A program made the position numbers and the translations under genes. 64,000 nucleotides of DNA. It comes from CAVUAF01 sp963739375 (lineage in GTDB: Bacteria; Acidobacteriota; Terriglobia; Terriglobales; Acidobacteriaceae). Positions 9,366 to 17,411 of this stretch are shown in pieces. Location of the stretch: positions 25,303 to 89,302 of the forward strand of contig CAVUAF010000007.1 in NCBI GenBank assembly GCA_963739375.1. The letters run 5' to 3'. The notes under the pieces were generated by a model. It saw only the letters and a list, made by a program, of their open reading frames with translations. It ran no database searches and was not told the origin of the DNA. The stretch's first letter is position 1; each line of letters begins with the position of its first letter.

Positions 9366-10418
9366 ATGCCCCGTCGCGATCGTTCTTCTGCATCCGCCAT
9401 CACCGCCACCGCGCCCTGCCGCGTCGATCTGGCCGGCGGCACGCTGGACATGTGGCCGCTCTACCTGTTTCACCCCGGCGGAGTGACGGTCAATTTCGCG
9501 GTCAACATCCTGACCACCTGCCGCCTGACGCCGCTTCCCGGACGCGCGCTGCACTTCCAGTCCATCGACACCGGCCGGGAAGAGACGTTCGCCAGTTACG
9601 GCGCGCTTTGCCGCGCGCGCCGCTTTCGGCACCCGCTGGCCGGCTACCTGGTGCGCTTTTTTGCGCCCCCGGGCGGGCTGCGAATCGAGACGCATTCGGA
9701 ATCGCCTGCCGGCGCGGGCATCTCCGGTTCCTCCGCGCTGATGATCGCGACCACGGCGGCGCTGGCGCGCTACACCGGGCGGCGGCTCGGCCGGGAAGAG
9801 ATTCGCGAGCTGGCGCAGAACGTGGAGGCGCAACTCATTCGCGTGCCCACCGGCTGCCAGGACTACTACCCGGCGCTCTACGGCGGCGTCAGCGCCATCC
9901 ATCTCGAGCCCGACGGCATTCGCCGCGAGGCGGTGCGGGTGGCGCCGGAAGAGGTCGAGGCGCGCTTCCTGCTCGCCTACACCGGCGCACCGCGGCAGTC
10001 GGGCATCAACAACTGGGAAGTATTCAAGGCGCACATCAACGGCGACCGGCGCGTCTTCCGCAACTTCGAGCAGATTGCCGCCATCGCCCGCGGCATGCAC
10101 GACGCGCTCAACCGCGGCGCCTGGGGCGAGGTGGCCCGCCTGCTGCGCGCGGAGTGGAAGCTGCGACGCACCAACGCTCCGGGCATCACCACGCCGCTCA
10201 TCGACCAGCTGGTGCGGACCGCGGAGCGCCACGGTGGACGCGCTGCCAAGGTGTGCGGCGCCGGCGGCGGCGGCTGCGTCGTCTTCTTGGTCGAACCGGA
10301 TGCCAAGGAGCGGGTAGCGAACGCGCTGCGCGCGGCCGGCGCCCACTTGCTGCCGTGCCAGGTGGCACGCCAGGGGCTGAGGGTCATGCGCGGTCGCCAC
10401 CAGAGGACGCGCGCGTGA
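9366..10418 (+). CDS. GHMP-family sugar kinase (HddA-like)
   Basis: 350 residues with the three GHMP motifs: substrate motif APCRVDLAGGTLDMW near the N-terminus, ATP loop SPAGAGISGSSALM (residues ~114-127) and the C-terminal KVCGAGGGGCVVFL. The arrangement matches D-glycero-D-manno-heptose-7-phosphate kinase-like and fucokinase-like proteins, which phosphorylate sugars for surface polysaccharide precursors; the exact sugar is uncertain. It follows the decarboxylase across a heptamer array and overlaps the next gene as GTGA. Start ATG 9366 leaves a short Ser/Arg-rich tail before motif 1. Confidence 0.82.
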   Translation: MPRRDRSSASAITATAPCRVDLAGGTLDMWPLYLFHPGGVTVNFAVNILTTCRLTPLPGRALHFQSIDTGREETFASYGALCRARRFRHPLAGYLVRFFAPPGGLRIETHSESPAGAGISGSSALMIATTAALARYTGRRLGREEIRELAQNVEAQLIRVPTGCQDYYPALYGGVSAIHLEPDGIRREAVRVAPEEVEARFLLAYTGAPRQSGINNWEVFKAHINGDRRVFRNFEQIAAIARGMHDALNRGAWGEVARLLRAEWKLRRTNAPGITTPLIDQLVRTAERHGGRAAKVCGAGGGGCVVFLVEPDAKERVANALRAAGAHLLPCQVARQGLRVMRGRHQRTRA

Positions 10419-11350
10419 CCGCCGCTCCCGCGGGGACGCTGCGCCTGCGCGCCTTTGCGCGCTTCCTGCTCGGCGTGCTGGTGTTGTTCGTTGCCGAGTT
10501 CCTCGCCGGCGGCATTGCCGGTCTGGTGTCGGAGCGACACCGGCTGCTGATGGAGGCGGTCTTCCGCACCGCCTCACTCCTGTTCGTGCTCGCCGGCTTC
10601 GGACTGCTGCTGATCGGCGTGGACAAAGTCCCCGACCGCCCGCTGGCGCGCATGGGGCTCGATCCGCAGGCACGCCCCGGGCCGCAGTGGCTCCTGGGAA
10701 TGGGAATCGGCAGCGCCATGGTGCTGGTGTGCGTCAGCGTCATGGCGGTCGCGGGCAATCTCCACTTCGAGTTGGCGCTCACGCCACGCAACGCCGCGCG
10801 CGCGTTGCTGGCGCTCTTCGTGCTTACCGCCGCGGCGATGGGGGAAGAGGTCTCGTTTCGCGGCTACCCGTTGCAGCGCCTGGTGGAGGCGGTGGGCGCC
10901 GCGGGCGCCGTGGTGCTGAGTTCGCTGTTGTTCGGAGTGCTGCACGCGCTCAATCCGCATGCCTCGCGCTGGGCCATCGCCAACACGGCCGCCTTCGGGG
11001 CGCTGATGGCGGTCGCTTACCTGCGCACGCGGCAACTGTGGCTGCCGTGGGGCATGCACCTGGGGTGGAACGTTTCCCTGGGATTCATCTTCGGTCTGCC
11101 GGTCAGCGGTTTCAAGCTGTTCGCCATCGTGGTGAAGGGAACGGCGACGGGGCCGGCCTGGCTGACCGGGGGCAGCTACGGGGTGGAAGGGGGCGCGCTG
11201 GGGACGGCGATGACGCTCCTCGGCGTCATCGCCGTGCTCTACCTGACGCGCCGGCCGTGGCTGCATCCGCGGACGTACGATGCGGCGTCCGCACCGGTCG
11301 TGGGGCTGGTGGCGTCTCCGGGAGGCGCGCCGGCAACGGACGAGCGCTGA
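10415..11350 (+). CDS. CPBP-family intramembrane metalloprotease
   Basis: 311 residues, about eight hydrophobic helices. The CPBP/ABI motifs are present: EEVSFRGYPLQ (EExxxR) near residue 145, LLFGVLHALNP (FxxxH) near 175 and MHLGWNVSLG (HxxxN) near 215. These residues form the glutamate/histidine active site of Rce1-type proteases in the inner membrane; bacterial substrates are mostly unknown. GTG start at 10415 overlaps the GHMP kinase stop (GTGA), indicating translational coupling. Confidence 0.87.
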   Translation: MTAAPAGTLRLRAFARFLLGVLVLFVAEFLAGGIAGLVSERHRLLMEAVFRTASLLFVLAGFGLLLIGVDKVPDRPLARMGLDPQARPGPQWLLGMGIGSAMVLVCVSVMAVAGNLHFELALTPRNAARALLALFVLTAAAMGEEVSFRGYPLQRLVEAVGAAGAVVLSSLLFGVLHALNPHASRWAIANTAAFGALMAVAYLRTRQLWLPWGMHLGWNVSLGFIFGLPVSGFKLFAIVVKGTATGPAWLTGGSYGVEGGALGTAMTLLGVIAVLYLTRRPWLHPRTYDAASAPVVGLVASPGGAPATDER

Positions 11351-11384
11351 ATGCCGGCGGCCGCGAGCGGCCGTTGGCGGCGCG

Positions 11385-11390
11385 TATAAT
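11385..11390 (+). promoter_or_regulatory. TATAAT -10 box of the 11411 gene
   Basis: A perfect TATAAT 21 bases before the ATG at 11411; no good -35 at the expected distance. Confidence 0.5.
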
Positions 11391-11410
11391 CAAGGCAAAC
11401 GCGGTTCCCC

Positions 11411-12691
11411 ATGGCGCCCCTTCGTATCGTCGCTTGGCTGACGCTGATGGCCGCCGTGTGCGCCTTTGCGTCTCCCCAGGCCCCTGCACCGCCATCGCAA
11501 CCGGCGCCGCAAGCGCCCGCCGCGCCCTCGAAGGACCAGCCGCCGGATGCGCAAGCGAACTCGGCGCCGATCGTCGTCACTCCCTCCAGCGGCGAGACGA
11601 CGCCGGCGGAAAGGGCGGTGACGCTCGATTCCGCCGCGGCCAGCGCGGCCGCAAAGGCGACCGCCGCCGCTATCGAGGCGGAGCGCAAGATCATGGCGAA
11701 TGCCCGGCCCCTGGAGCCGCCGACACGGGTCACGCTCATCCGTGGCCTGAACGCCGAGTTCGTCTACCTGCGGCGCACCTTCCCCATCACCGAAAAAGGC
11801 CTGACGCTGAAGCACGGACAACTCAGGCCCGAGGGCACGGAGTTGCGCCAGCTCATTGCCGAATACGGCATCGCCGCGCGTCCCGGCGACAAGGGGCAGA
11901 TCACCGACATCCAGTTCAAAGGCAACGCCATCGTCTTTGAACTGAACGGCGGCGGGAAGAAGAAGGTGAAGTGGTACCAGCGCATCCAAATCGGCGGCGC
12001 GGGCGGCATGTCCCCGGTGGCGCCAGTGGGCGACGGCTCCATGGCGCACGGCTCGCGGCTCACCCTCGAGTTCGACAAGTTCGTGCCCAACCTTACCGTC
12101 GAGCAGGCGAAGCAGTTGCTGGCGCCGGTCTTCGATTTCAGCTCCAAGAGCGCCATCCAGGCCTACACCGACACCCTGCCCCCCAAGGTGAAAGCAGCGA
12201 TCGACAAGCACCAGGTGCTGGTCGGCATGAACCGCGAGATGGTGATCTACGCCAAAGGGCGGCCGGGACAGAAAATCCGCGAGCGCGACGAGACGGTCGA
12301 TTACGAGGAGTGGGTGTACGGCATTCCGCCGCAGCAGGTGGAGTTCATCCGCTTCGTCAAGGACGAAGTGGTGCAGGTCAAGACCATGACCGTGGACGGC
12401 CACCGCATCGTCAAGACCGAGAAAGAAGTGGACCTGGCTGCCATCCTGCATCCCCCCGTCCCGGCCGAGGAAGCGGCCGCGGCGCAACCCGGCGCGGCGA
12501 ACGCCGGCGACAATGCCGGTCCGGCGAAGCACCCCACGCTGCGCCGTCCGGGAGAAGCTGCGCCTGACACCAGCGGCAACCCGCAGGGCACGGTGCCGTA
12601 TCCGCACGATCCCAACCATCCCCTCGATCCCACCGCCCCGCCCGGCACTCCGGGTGCACCGCCGCCGCAGCCGCCCAAGCCGCCGGCATAG
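11411..12691 (+). CDS. Exported Pro/Ala-rich protein with BamE-like segment, function unknown
   Basis: 426 residues. A signal peptide (MAPLRIVAWLTLMAAVCAFAS) is followed by an Ala/Pro-rich linker (about 22-65) and a helical Ala-rich stretch (70-95). A structured core (100-330) includes a pairing of VGMNREMVIYAKGRP with YEEWVYG that recalls SmpA/BamE-type repeats. A Pro-rich tail with PYPHDPNHPLDP ends the protein. I do not recognise a named family. The compartment is the periplasm or outer membrane, perhaps as an accessory to envelope assembly; that is inference only. Preceded by its own TATAAT. Confidence 0.6.
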   Translation: MAPLRIVAWLTLMAAVCAFASPQAPAPPSQPAPQAPAAPSKDQPPDAQANSAPIVVTPSSGETTPAERAVTLDSAAASAAAKATAAAIEAERKIMANARPLEPPTRVTLIRGLNAEFVYLRRTFPITEKGLTLKHGQLRPEGTELRQLIAEYGIAARPGDKGQITDIQFKGNAIVFELNGGGKKKVKWYQRIQIGGAGGMSPVAPVGDGSMAHGSRLTLEFDKFVPNLTVEQAKQLLAPVFDFSSKSAIQAYTDTLPPKVKAAIDKHQVLVGMNREMVIYAKGRPGQKIRERDETVDYEEWVYGIPPQQVEFIRFVKDEVVQVKTMTVDGHRIVKTEKEVDLAAILHPPVPAEEAAAAQPGAANAGDNAGPAKHPTLRRPGEAAPDTSGNPQGTVPYPHDPNHPLDPTAPPGTPGAPPPQPPKPPA

Positions 12692-12716
12692 CGTCGCGGC
12701 GCTGCTCCCCGAGTCA

Positions 12717-12746
12717 TTGGCGTTTGGGGGTGCGGCCTTTTACACT
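12717..12746 (+). promoter_or_regulatory. Candidate promoter of nadE
   Basis: TTGGCG (12717-12722), 18-base spacer, TACACT (12741-12746). The predicted start point lies within a few bases of the ATG at 12755, so the leader would be very short. Confidence 0.5.
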
Positions 12747-12754
12747 GCTAACTG

Positions 12755-14395
12755 ATGAAGATTGCGCTGGGCCAGATCAATCCCACGGTCGGAGATTTCA
12801 GCGGCAACGCGGCCAAAATTGTGGAGTACGCGCGGCGCGCCCGCGGCGCCGGCGCCGAGCTCGCCATCTTTCCCGAACTCAGCCTCTGCGGCTACCCGCC
12901 CCGCGACCTGGTTGAAAAGCCGTCGTTCCTGGCCCGCAACCAGGAGACCCTGGAGCAGATTGCGCGCGACACCGCCGGCATCGCGGTCATCTGCGGTCTG
13001 GTCACGCCGGCGCGCGCCGAGACCGGAAAGCGCGCCATGAATGCGGCGGCACTGGTGCGCGACGGCAAGGTCGCCTTCCTCCAGTGCAAGCGCCTGCTGC
13101 CCACCTACGATGTCTTTGACGAGCTGCGCAACTTCGCCCCTGCCGAGCACCAGGAACTGCTGCCGTTCTGCGGCAAGCAGATGGCCCTCACCATCTGCGA
13201 GGACGCGTGGAACGACAAGCACTTCTGGAACCGCCGGCTCTACGGCGTCGATCCCATCGAAGAACTGATCCAGGCGGGCGGCAACTTCGTGCTCAACATC
13301 AGTGCCTCGCCCTTCTGCGTGGGCAAGCCCGAGTTGCGGCGCGAGATGATGGCCGCCATCGCCACCCGCCACCGCGTGCCGGTGGTGCTGGTCAACCAGG
13401 TGGGCGGCAACGACAGCCTCATCTTCGACGGCTCCAGCCTGGTCATCGCGCCCGACGGCCGCACCATCGCCCAGGCGCGCTCCTTTCAGGAAGACCTGGT
13501 CTATTTCGATTCCGACGCGCTGACCGGCGAGATTCACGACCAGCTCGCGGGCGTAGAGGCGACCGCCTACGCCGCGCTGGTGCTGGGCACGCGCGATTAC
13601 GTGACCAAGTGCAGCTTCCGGCGGGTGATCATCGGGCTGAGCGGCGGCATCGATTCCGCCCTGACCGCCTGCATCGCGGTCGACGCCCTGGGCGCGGAGA
13701 ACGTGACGGGCATCGGCATGCCCAGCCCGTATTCCTCGTCCGGCTCCATTGACGACGCGCGCGCCCTGGCCGCGAACCTCGGCATCCGCTTCGAACTGGT
13801 CGAGATCAGCGGCGCCTTCGCCGCCTTCCGCCAGGTGCTGGCGCCAGTGTTTGCCGGGCGCGAAGAAGACGTCACCGAAGAGAACATCCAGTCGCGCATT
13901 CGCGGCGTACTGCTCATGGCCCTGTCGAACAAGTTCGGCGCCCTGGTGCTGAGCACCGGCAACAAGTCGGAGATCGGTGTCGGCTACTGCACGCTGTACG
14001 GCGACATGGTGGGCGGGCTCGCCGTCATCTCCGATGTGCCCAAGACCATGGTCTACCGCCTGAGCCACTACGTGAACTCGCGCCGGGCGGTGATTCCGCA
14101 ATCCACGCTGGAGAAGGCGCCGTCGGCCGAGCTGCGGCCCAACCAGACCGACCAGGACACGCTGCCACCTTACGACGTGCTCGACACCGTGCTGGAAGAC
14201 TACGTCGAGGACAACCGGAGCGCGGAACAGATTGCGGCGGCGCGTGGCTACGACCTGGCGCTGGTCCGCAAGGTCATCCGCATGGTGGAGCGCGCCGAGT
14301 ACAAGCGCCAGCAGGCGGCGCCGGGGCTGAAGATTTCCGGCAAAGCCTTCGGCGTAGGCCGCCGCTTCCCCATCGCCGCGCGTTCCGAGGTTTGA
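12755..14395 (+). CDS. nadE: Glutamine-dependent NAD+ synthetase
   Basis: 546 residues, full length for the two-domain enzyme. The N-terminal nitrilase-like glutaminase domain has its catalytic triad: Glu in FPELSLCGYPPRD, Lys in CKRLLPTYDVFDE and Cys in LTICEDAW. The C-terminal ATP-pyrophosphatase domain has GLSGGIDSALTA (near residue 296) and LSTGNKSEIGVGY. It makes NAD+ from deamido-NAD+, ATP and glutamine-derived ammonia in the cytoplasm, the last step of NAD synthesis. Confidence 0.97.
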   Translation: MKIALGQINPTVGDFSGNAAKIVEYARRARGAGAELAIFPELSLCGYPPRDLVEKPSFLARNQETLEQIARDTAGIAVICGLVTPARAETGKRAMNAAALVRDGKVAFLQCKRLLPTYDVFDELRNFAPAEHQELLPFCGKQMALTICEDAWNDKHFWNRRLYGVDPIEELIQAGGNFVLNISASPFCVGKPELRREMMAAIATRHRVPVVLVNQVGGNDSLIFDGSSLVIAPDGRTIAQARSFQEDLVYFDSDALTGEIHDQLAGVEATAYAALVLGTRDYVTKCSFRRVIIGLSGGIDSALTACIAVDALGAENVTGIGMPSPYSSSGSIDDARALAANLGIRFELVEISGAFAAFRQVLAPVFAGREEDVTEENIQSRIRGVLLMALSNKFGALVLSTGNKSEIGVGYCTLYGDMVGGLAVISDVPKTMVYRLSHYVNSRRAVIPQSTLEKAPSAELRPNQTDQDTLPPYDVLDTVLEDYVEDNRSAEQIAAARGYDLALVRKVIRMVERAEYKRQQAAPGLKISGKAFGVGRRFPIAARSEV

Positions 14396-14453
14396 TGGTG
14401 TGACGCGGACGCCGTCGTCCGCGCAGCCCGCGCCGCGGGCGAAAGAAGAAATC

Positions 14454-15347
14454 ATGAAACGTTCGCTATGGCTCGCACTGATCCTGTCCGTGTGCCTCTC
14501 CGCGCTGGCGCAACAAAAACCGAAACCCGCCGCCTCGCCGGCGGCGCCGGCCGCGCCTGCGCCCAACCCCGCGTTGCCCACCGCCGAAGTTGTCGATTCC
14601 TTCCTCCGCCACTACTTTGGCTGGGACCCCAACGTGCAATGGCAGGTGGGCAAAATCACCATGACCAGCGCCGGCGTGCCCGAGGTGGTGGTGGCGGTCA
14701 CCAATCCCCAGGGCCAGCAGACGCTGCGCCTCTACATCACGCCCGACGGAAGGCACGCCATCAGCGGCGACATGGTGTCGTTTGGCGCTGATCCGTTCGC
14801 GCGCATCCGCGAGCTGTTGAGCAAGGGCAACGGCGTGGCGCGCGGCCCCGCCGATTCGCCGCTCACCATCGTCGAGTTCAGCGACCTGCAGTGCTCGACG
14901 TGCAAGAACGCGCAGCCCATCATCGACAAGGTCCTGGCCGACCATCCCAACGCCCGCTTCGTCTTCCAGAATTTCCCGCTCCCCATGCACGACTGGGCGG
15001 TGAAGGCGGCGCAATGGGCCGAGTGTGCCGGCCGGCAGAATGCCGGCGCCTTCTGGAAGTGGGTGCCCAGCGTGTACGCGGCCCAGGGCGAGATCACGCT
15101 GGAGACCGCCGATCAGAGGCTCGGCACGCTGCTGGCCACGGCCGGCGGCGACGTGCGCGTGGTGGAAGCCTGCGTCGCTCAGCCCGACACTAACGCGCGC
15201 GTCCAGGAGTCGCTGCGCCTGGGCGTCGCAGTCGACGTCGGTGGCACCCCTACCGTCTTCGTCAACGGCCGCAAGATCGCCAACATCATCGGCACCCCTT
15301 ACCAGGCGCTCGACATGATCATCAAGTACCAGGCGGGGCAGAAGTAA
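14454..15347 (+). CDS. DsbA-like exported thioredoxin-fold protein
   Basis: 297 residues from the ATG at 14454, which follows an AAGAAG purine tract and opens a signal peptide (MKRSLWLALILSVCLSALAQ). Residues 45-130 form a beta-rich region found before the DsbA domain in several acidobacterial proteins. The thioredoxin fold (130-297) begins VEFSDLQCSTCKNAQP with a CSTC redox pair and has the cis-Pro loop GGTPTVFVNG. Expected to catalyse or reduce disulfides in the periplasm. An upstream in-frame ATG (14400) is less likely because it lies before the signal sequence. Confidence 0.85.
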   Translation: MKRSLWLALILSVCLSALAQQKPKPAASPAAPAAPAPNPALPTAEVVDSFLRHYFGWDPNVQWQVGKITMTSAGVPEVVVAVTNPQGQQTLRLYITPDGRHAISGDMVSFGADPFARIRELLSKGNGVARGPADSPLTIVEFSDLQCSTCKNAQPIIDKVLADHPNARFVFQNFPLPMHDWAVKAAQWAECAGRQNAGAFWKWVPSVYAAQGEITLETADQRLGTLLATAGGDVRVVEACVAQPDTNARVQESLRLGVAVDVGGTPTVFVNGRKIANIIGTPYQALDMIIKYQAGQK

Positions 15348-15370
15348 GTTGGCGATTGGGGAGGCGCTGT

Positions 15371-15391
15371 CCGCTTCCCGCTTCCCGCGTT
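15371..15391. repeat. Heptamer array (CCGCTTC unit, 3 copies)
   Basis: CCGCTTC, CCGCTTC, CCGCGTT, 24 bases after the DsbA-like stop. Confidence 0.5.
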
Positions 15392-15411
15392 TGGCACGTT
15401 GATTGCGCCCT

Positions 15412-15423
15412 GGGGGTACCCCC
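15412..15423. repeat. GGGGGTACCCCC palindrome
   Basis: A perfect 12-bp palindrome followed by a C-rich run; related to the one at 5372. Confidence 0.4.
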
Positions 15424-15653
15424 CTCCCCCCGGTATCCCGAGAAATCAACGACTTACGGGAGGCTTTCCCGCCAAGTATTTGCCGAGCAAGGACTTAAGT
15501 ATGAGGTCTTTGATAAGAAAGAACTTAGCCGGGTGTCGCCACGCGGGGCGCTCTGGGCACTGGCTAGCAGGGTAGAGGTACGGGCCGACGGCGTCAAGCG
15601 CTAAGTTTTGTTTAGTTTCAATGACATAAGCTTAAAGATATGGCATGAGACAA

Positions 15654-15681
15654 ACGCGGAAAGCGGACAGCGGACAGCGGG
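15654..15681. repeat. Heptamer array (CAGCGGA unit, 4 copies)
   Basis: ACGCGGA, AAGCGGA, CAGCGGA, CAGCGGG. Confidence 0.6.
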
Positions 15682-15830
15682 TTCACCACGCCAGCATGAC
15701 CAGCCCGCGCGACCGCGTCTTTGTCAACGGCCGCGCCGATTCCGCTTGGTCCGCGGGCAGGCGCGAAATAGAATGCAGCGGGCGCTCCGCCGGTTGCGGT
15801 TTTTGGTAAGCGTGGAGCGGCCCTGCGATC

Positions 15831-16868
15831 ATGCGGGTCTTCCACATACTTTTGTTTCTGCTGTGCGTGGCGGTATGCGCGACGCTGCTGGTTTCTCTGC
15901 GCGCTGCGGTGTGGGCGGCGCCGCCCACACCCCAAGAGACCACGCGCACTACGCCACTCAGCGAAGTGGAAGTGGTGCAAGGCCCTTACCAGGGTCTTCC
16001 GCCCAAGCGCATGGCCGCGCTGGTGGAGCGGCTCGGGGTGGACTTCCAGGTCACGCCGCAGGTCGAGCAGGAGCTGCGCGCCGCCGGTGCGGACGATGCC
16101 TTGCTGGCGGCAATCCGGGCGAAGCGCAAGGCGCAGGAGACAGAGGCGGCGCGCCAAAGAGAGCAGGAAGCGCAAAAAGCGAAGGCGCAGGAGAAGCCGG
16201 CCGGAGCGACCAAGGTCAATCCCAAAGACGGTTTGATCTACGTATGGATTCCGCCGGGGACCTTCACCATGGGGTGCTCGCCGGGAGATGGTGAATGTGG
16301 CGACAACGAAAAGCCGGCGCACCAGGTGACGCTGAGCAAGGGCTTCTGGCTGGGGCGAACGGAGGTAACCCAGGCTGCCTACCAAAGGGTGAAGGGCGCG
16401 AACCCCAGCTATTTCAAGGGCGACCGGTTGCCGGTGGAGCAAGTTAATTGGGACGAGGCGAGCAGCTACTGCTCGGCCGTAGGGATGCGGCTGCCCACAG
16501 AGGCCGAGTGGGAGTACGCGGCACGGGCGGGGAGCACGGCCTCGCGCTACGGCGATGTGGATGCCATTGCGTGGCACGACAGCAACAGCGGAGGGAAGAC
16601 GCACGAAGTCGCGCAGAAGCAGGCCAACCCTTGGGGTCTTTACGACATGCTGGGGAATGTGTGGGAGTGGACGGCGGACTGGTACGACGCGAACTATTAC
16701 CAGCACAGCGAATCCCGTGACTCCACCGGCCCGTCAAGCGGCGCGACGCGGTCGCTGCGCGGGGGTTCGTGGTACGACTATCCCGGGCTCTCGCGCGTGT
16801 CGCTCCGCCTCAGGCTCCAGCCTGGCCTCCGCAACGTCTACCTCGGGGTTCGTTGTGGCGGGGAATAA
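15831..16868 (+). CDS. Exported SUMF1/FGE-sulfatase-domain protein
   Basis: 345 residues. A hydrophobic N-terminal segment (residues 5-29) acts as signal or anchor; a charged, Lys/Glu/Gln-rich helical linker spans about 90-125. A formylglycine-generating-enzyme-like domain follows (from about 135): IPPGTFTMGCSPGD, WLGRTEVTQAAYQ, RLPTEAEWEYAARAG, LGNVWEWTADWY and SLRGGSW, ending YLGVRCGGE. Most bacterial proteins of this fold are not sulfatase activators but binding or regulatory modules. The last 30 residues after RGGSW carry Leu, Val, Ser or Tyr at positions usually polar in the family, resembling a diversified lectin-fold surface (see findings). No sulfatase gene is nearby. Confidence 0.82.
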   Translation: MRVFHILLFLLCVAVCATLLVSLRAAVWAAPPTPQETTRTTPLSEVEVVQGPYQGLPPKRMAALVERLGVDFQVTPQVEQELRAAGADDALLAAIRAKRKAQETEAARQREQEAQKAKAQEKPAGATKVNPKDGLIYVWIPPGTFTMGCSPGDGECGDNEKPAHQVTLSKGFWLGRTEVTQAAYQRVKGANPSYFKGDRLPVEQVNWDEASSYCSAVGMRLPTEAEWEYAARAGSTASRYGDVDAIAWHDSNSGGKTHEVAQKQANPWGLYDMLGNVWEWTADWYDANYYQHSESRDSTGPSSGATRSLRGGSWYDYPGLSRVSLRLRLQPGLRNVYLGVRCGGE

Positions 16869-17251
16869 TTCACTTTAGTTCTTTCTCTTTTCACTTCTTG
16901 ATTTTGACTTCTCAAACAGTGGGGGCGGCAAAAATCTTGCACCGCCACCGCGTTGGGATGGCGCAGCTTGCGCGTCAGCTTGGCCTCGTGGCGAAAACGC
17001 TTCAGGAATTCTTCGTTTTCGGCCAAGTCGGGATTGACTACCTTGATGGCGCGGACCTCGTCGAAGGCTTTGTGGTGCGCGCGATAGACCGTGGCCATGC
17101 CGCCCGCGCCCAGCTTCTCCAGGATGACGTATTTGCCGCGGATGATGGTGCCCGGCTCGATGTCGGAACTCTGGCGCAGCGGCGAGTAGTCGCGCGGGCA
17201 CACGTCGAAGCTGTTCGGATAGCGCGCGCTGCACGCAGAGCAATATTTCAT
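16838..17251 (-). pseudogene. Truncated Ser/Thr protein kinase (zinc ribbon plus N-lobe only)
   Basis: The open frame starts MKYCSACSARYP, a zinc ribbon with Cys pairs. The kinase N-lobe follows: glycine loop LGAGGMATVYR, the ATP Lys in RAIKVV and the alphaC region with RKLRHPNAVAVQDF. Kinase similarity ends near 16930. The HRD and DFG catalytic motifs and everything beyond are missing, replaced by a lysine-rich tail encoded by a heptamer array (16870-16911). The frame ends inside the convergent FGE gene. It cannot be an active kinase; it is a deletion remnant. Confidence 0.82.
16870..16911. repeat. Degenerate heptamer array (TCACTTT/TGACTTC-like, 6 copies)
   Basis: TCACTTT, AGTTCTT, TCTCTTT, TCACTTC, TTGATTT, TGACTTC. 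It lies right after the FGE stop and within 20 bases of the point where the kinase homology breaks off. Confidence 0.5.
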
Positions 17252-17281
17252 CGCGTTAGGTCGGTGCCCAGGAGTGGCGGG

Positions 17282-17287
17282 AATATA
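17282..17287 (-). promoter_or_regulatory. -10-like box (TATATT) of the truncated kinase gene
   Basis: TATATT on the minus strand, about 30 bases before the kinase ATG, so the remnant probably kept its promoter. Confidence 0.35.
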
Positions 17288-17339
17288 GCGCGAAACCGAG
17301 GGGAATCCAACGCGGAAGTGGCGAGCCAGATCCCCTCAG

Positions 17340-17394
17340 GGGCTAAAGCCCGTTGATTCTGAGCAGCTGCTGACGGCACGGCTGAAGCCGTGCC
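17340..17394. repeat. REP/BIME-like pair of palindromes
   Basis: GGGCTAAAGCCC (17340-17351, stem 5, AA centre) and, 23 bases on, a perfect 20-bp palindrome (17375-17394) with stem GGCACGGCT and GA centre. It sits between the kinase remnant and the secretin gene. The arrangement is typical of REP-type extragenic elements; no REP-associated transposase is in the window. Confidence 0.65.
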
Positions 17395-17411
17395 CCTCCG
17401 AAAGAGTCGAG

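Larger units (their letters stand above)
15348..15830. other. Gene-free, repeat-rich intergenic region
   Basis: No convincing gene. It holds two heptamer arrays (15371-15391 and 15654-15681), a GGGGGTACCCCC palindrome at 15412, and three direct copies of a 10-mer ending ACTTA: CAACGACTTA (15447), CAAGGACTTA (15488) and AAAGAACTTA (15518). Base composition is visibly more AT-rich around 15440-15530 and 15600-15650 than in neighbouring genes. Confidence 0.6.

Noticed and set aside
15356..15604. 82-codon plus-strand frame
   Set aside because: Lies across the heptamer array, GGGGGTACCCCC palindrome and ACTTA repeats; no ribosome site or family resemblance.
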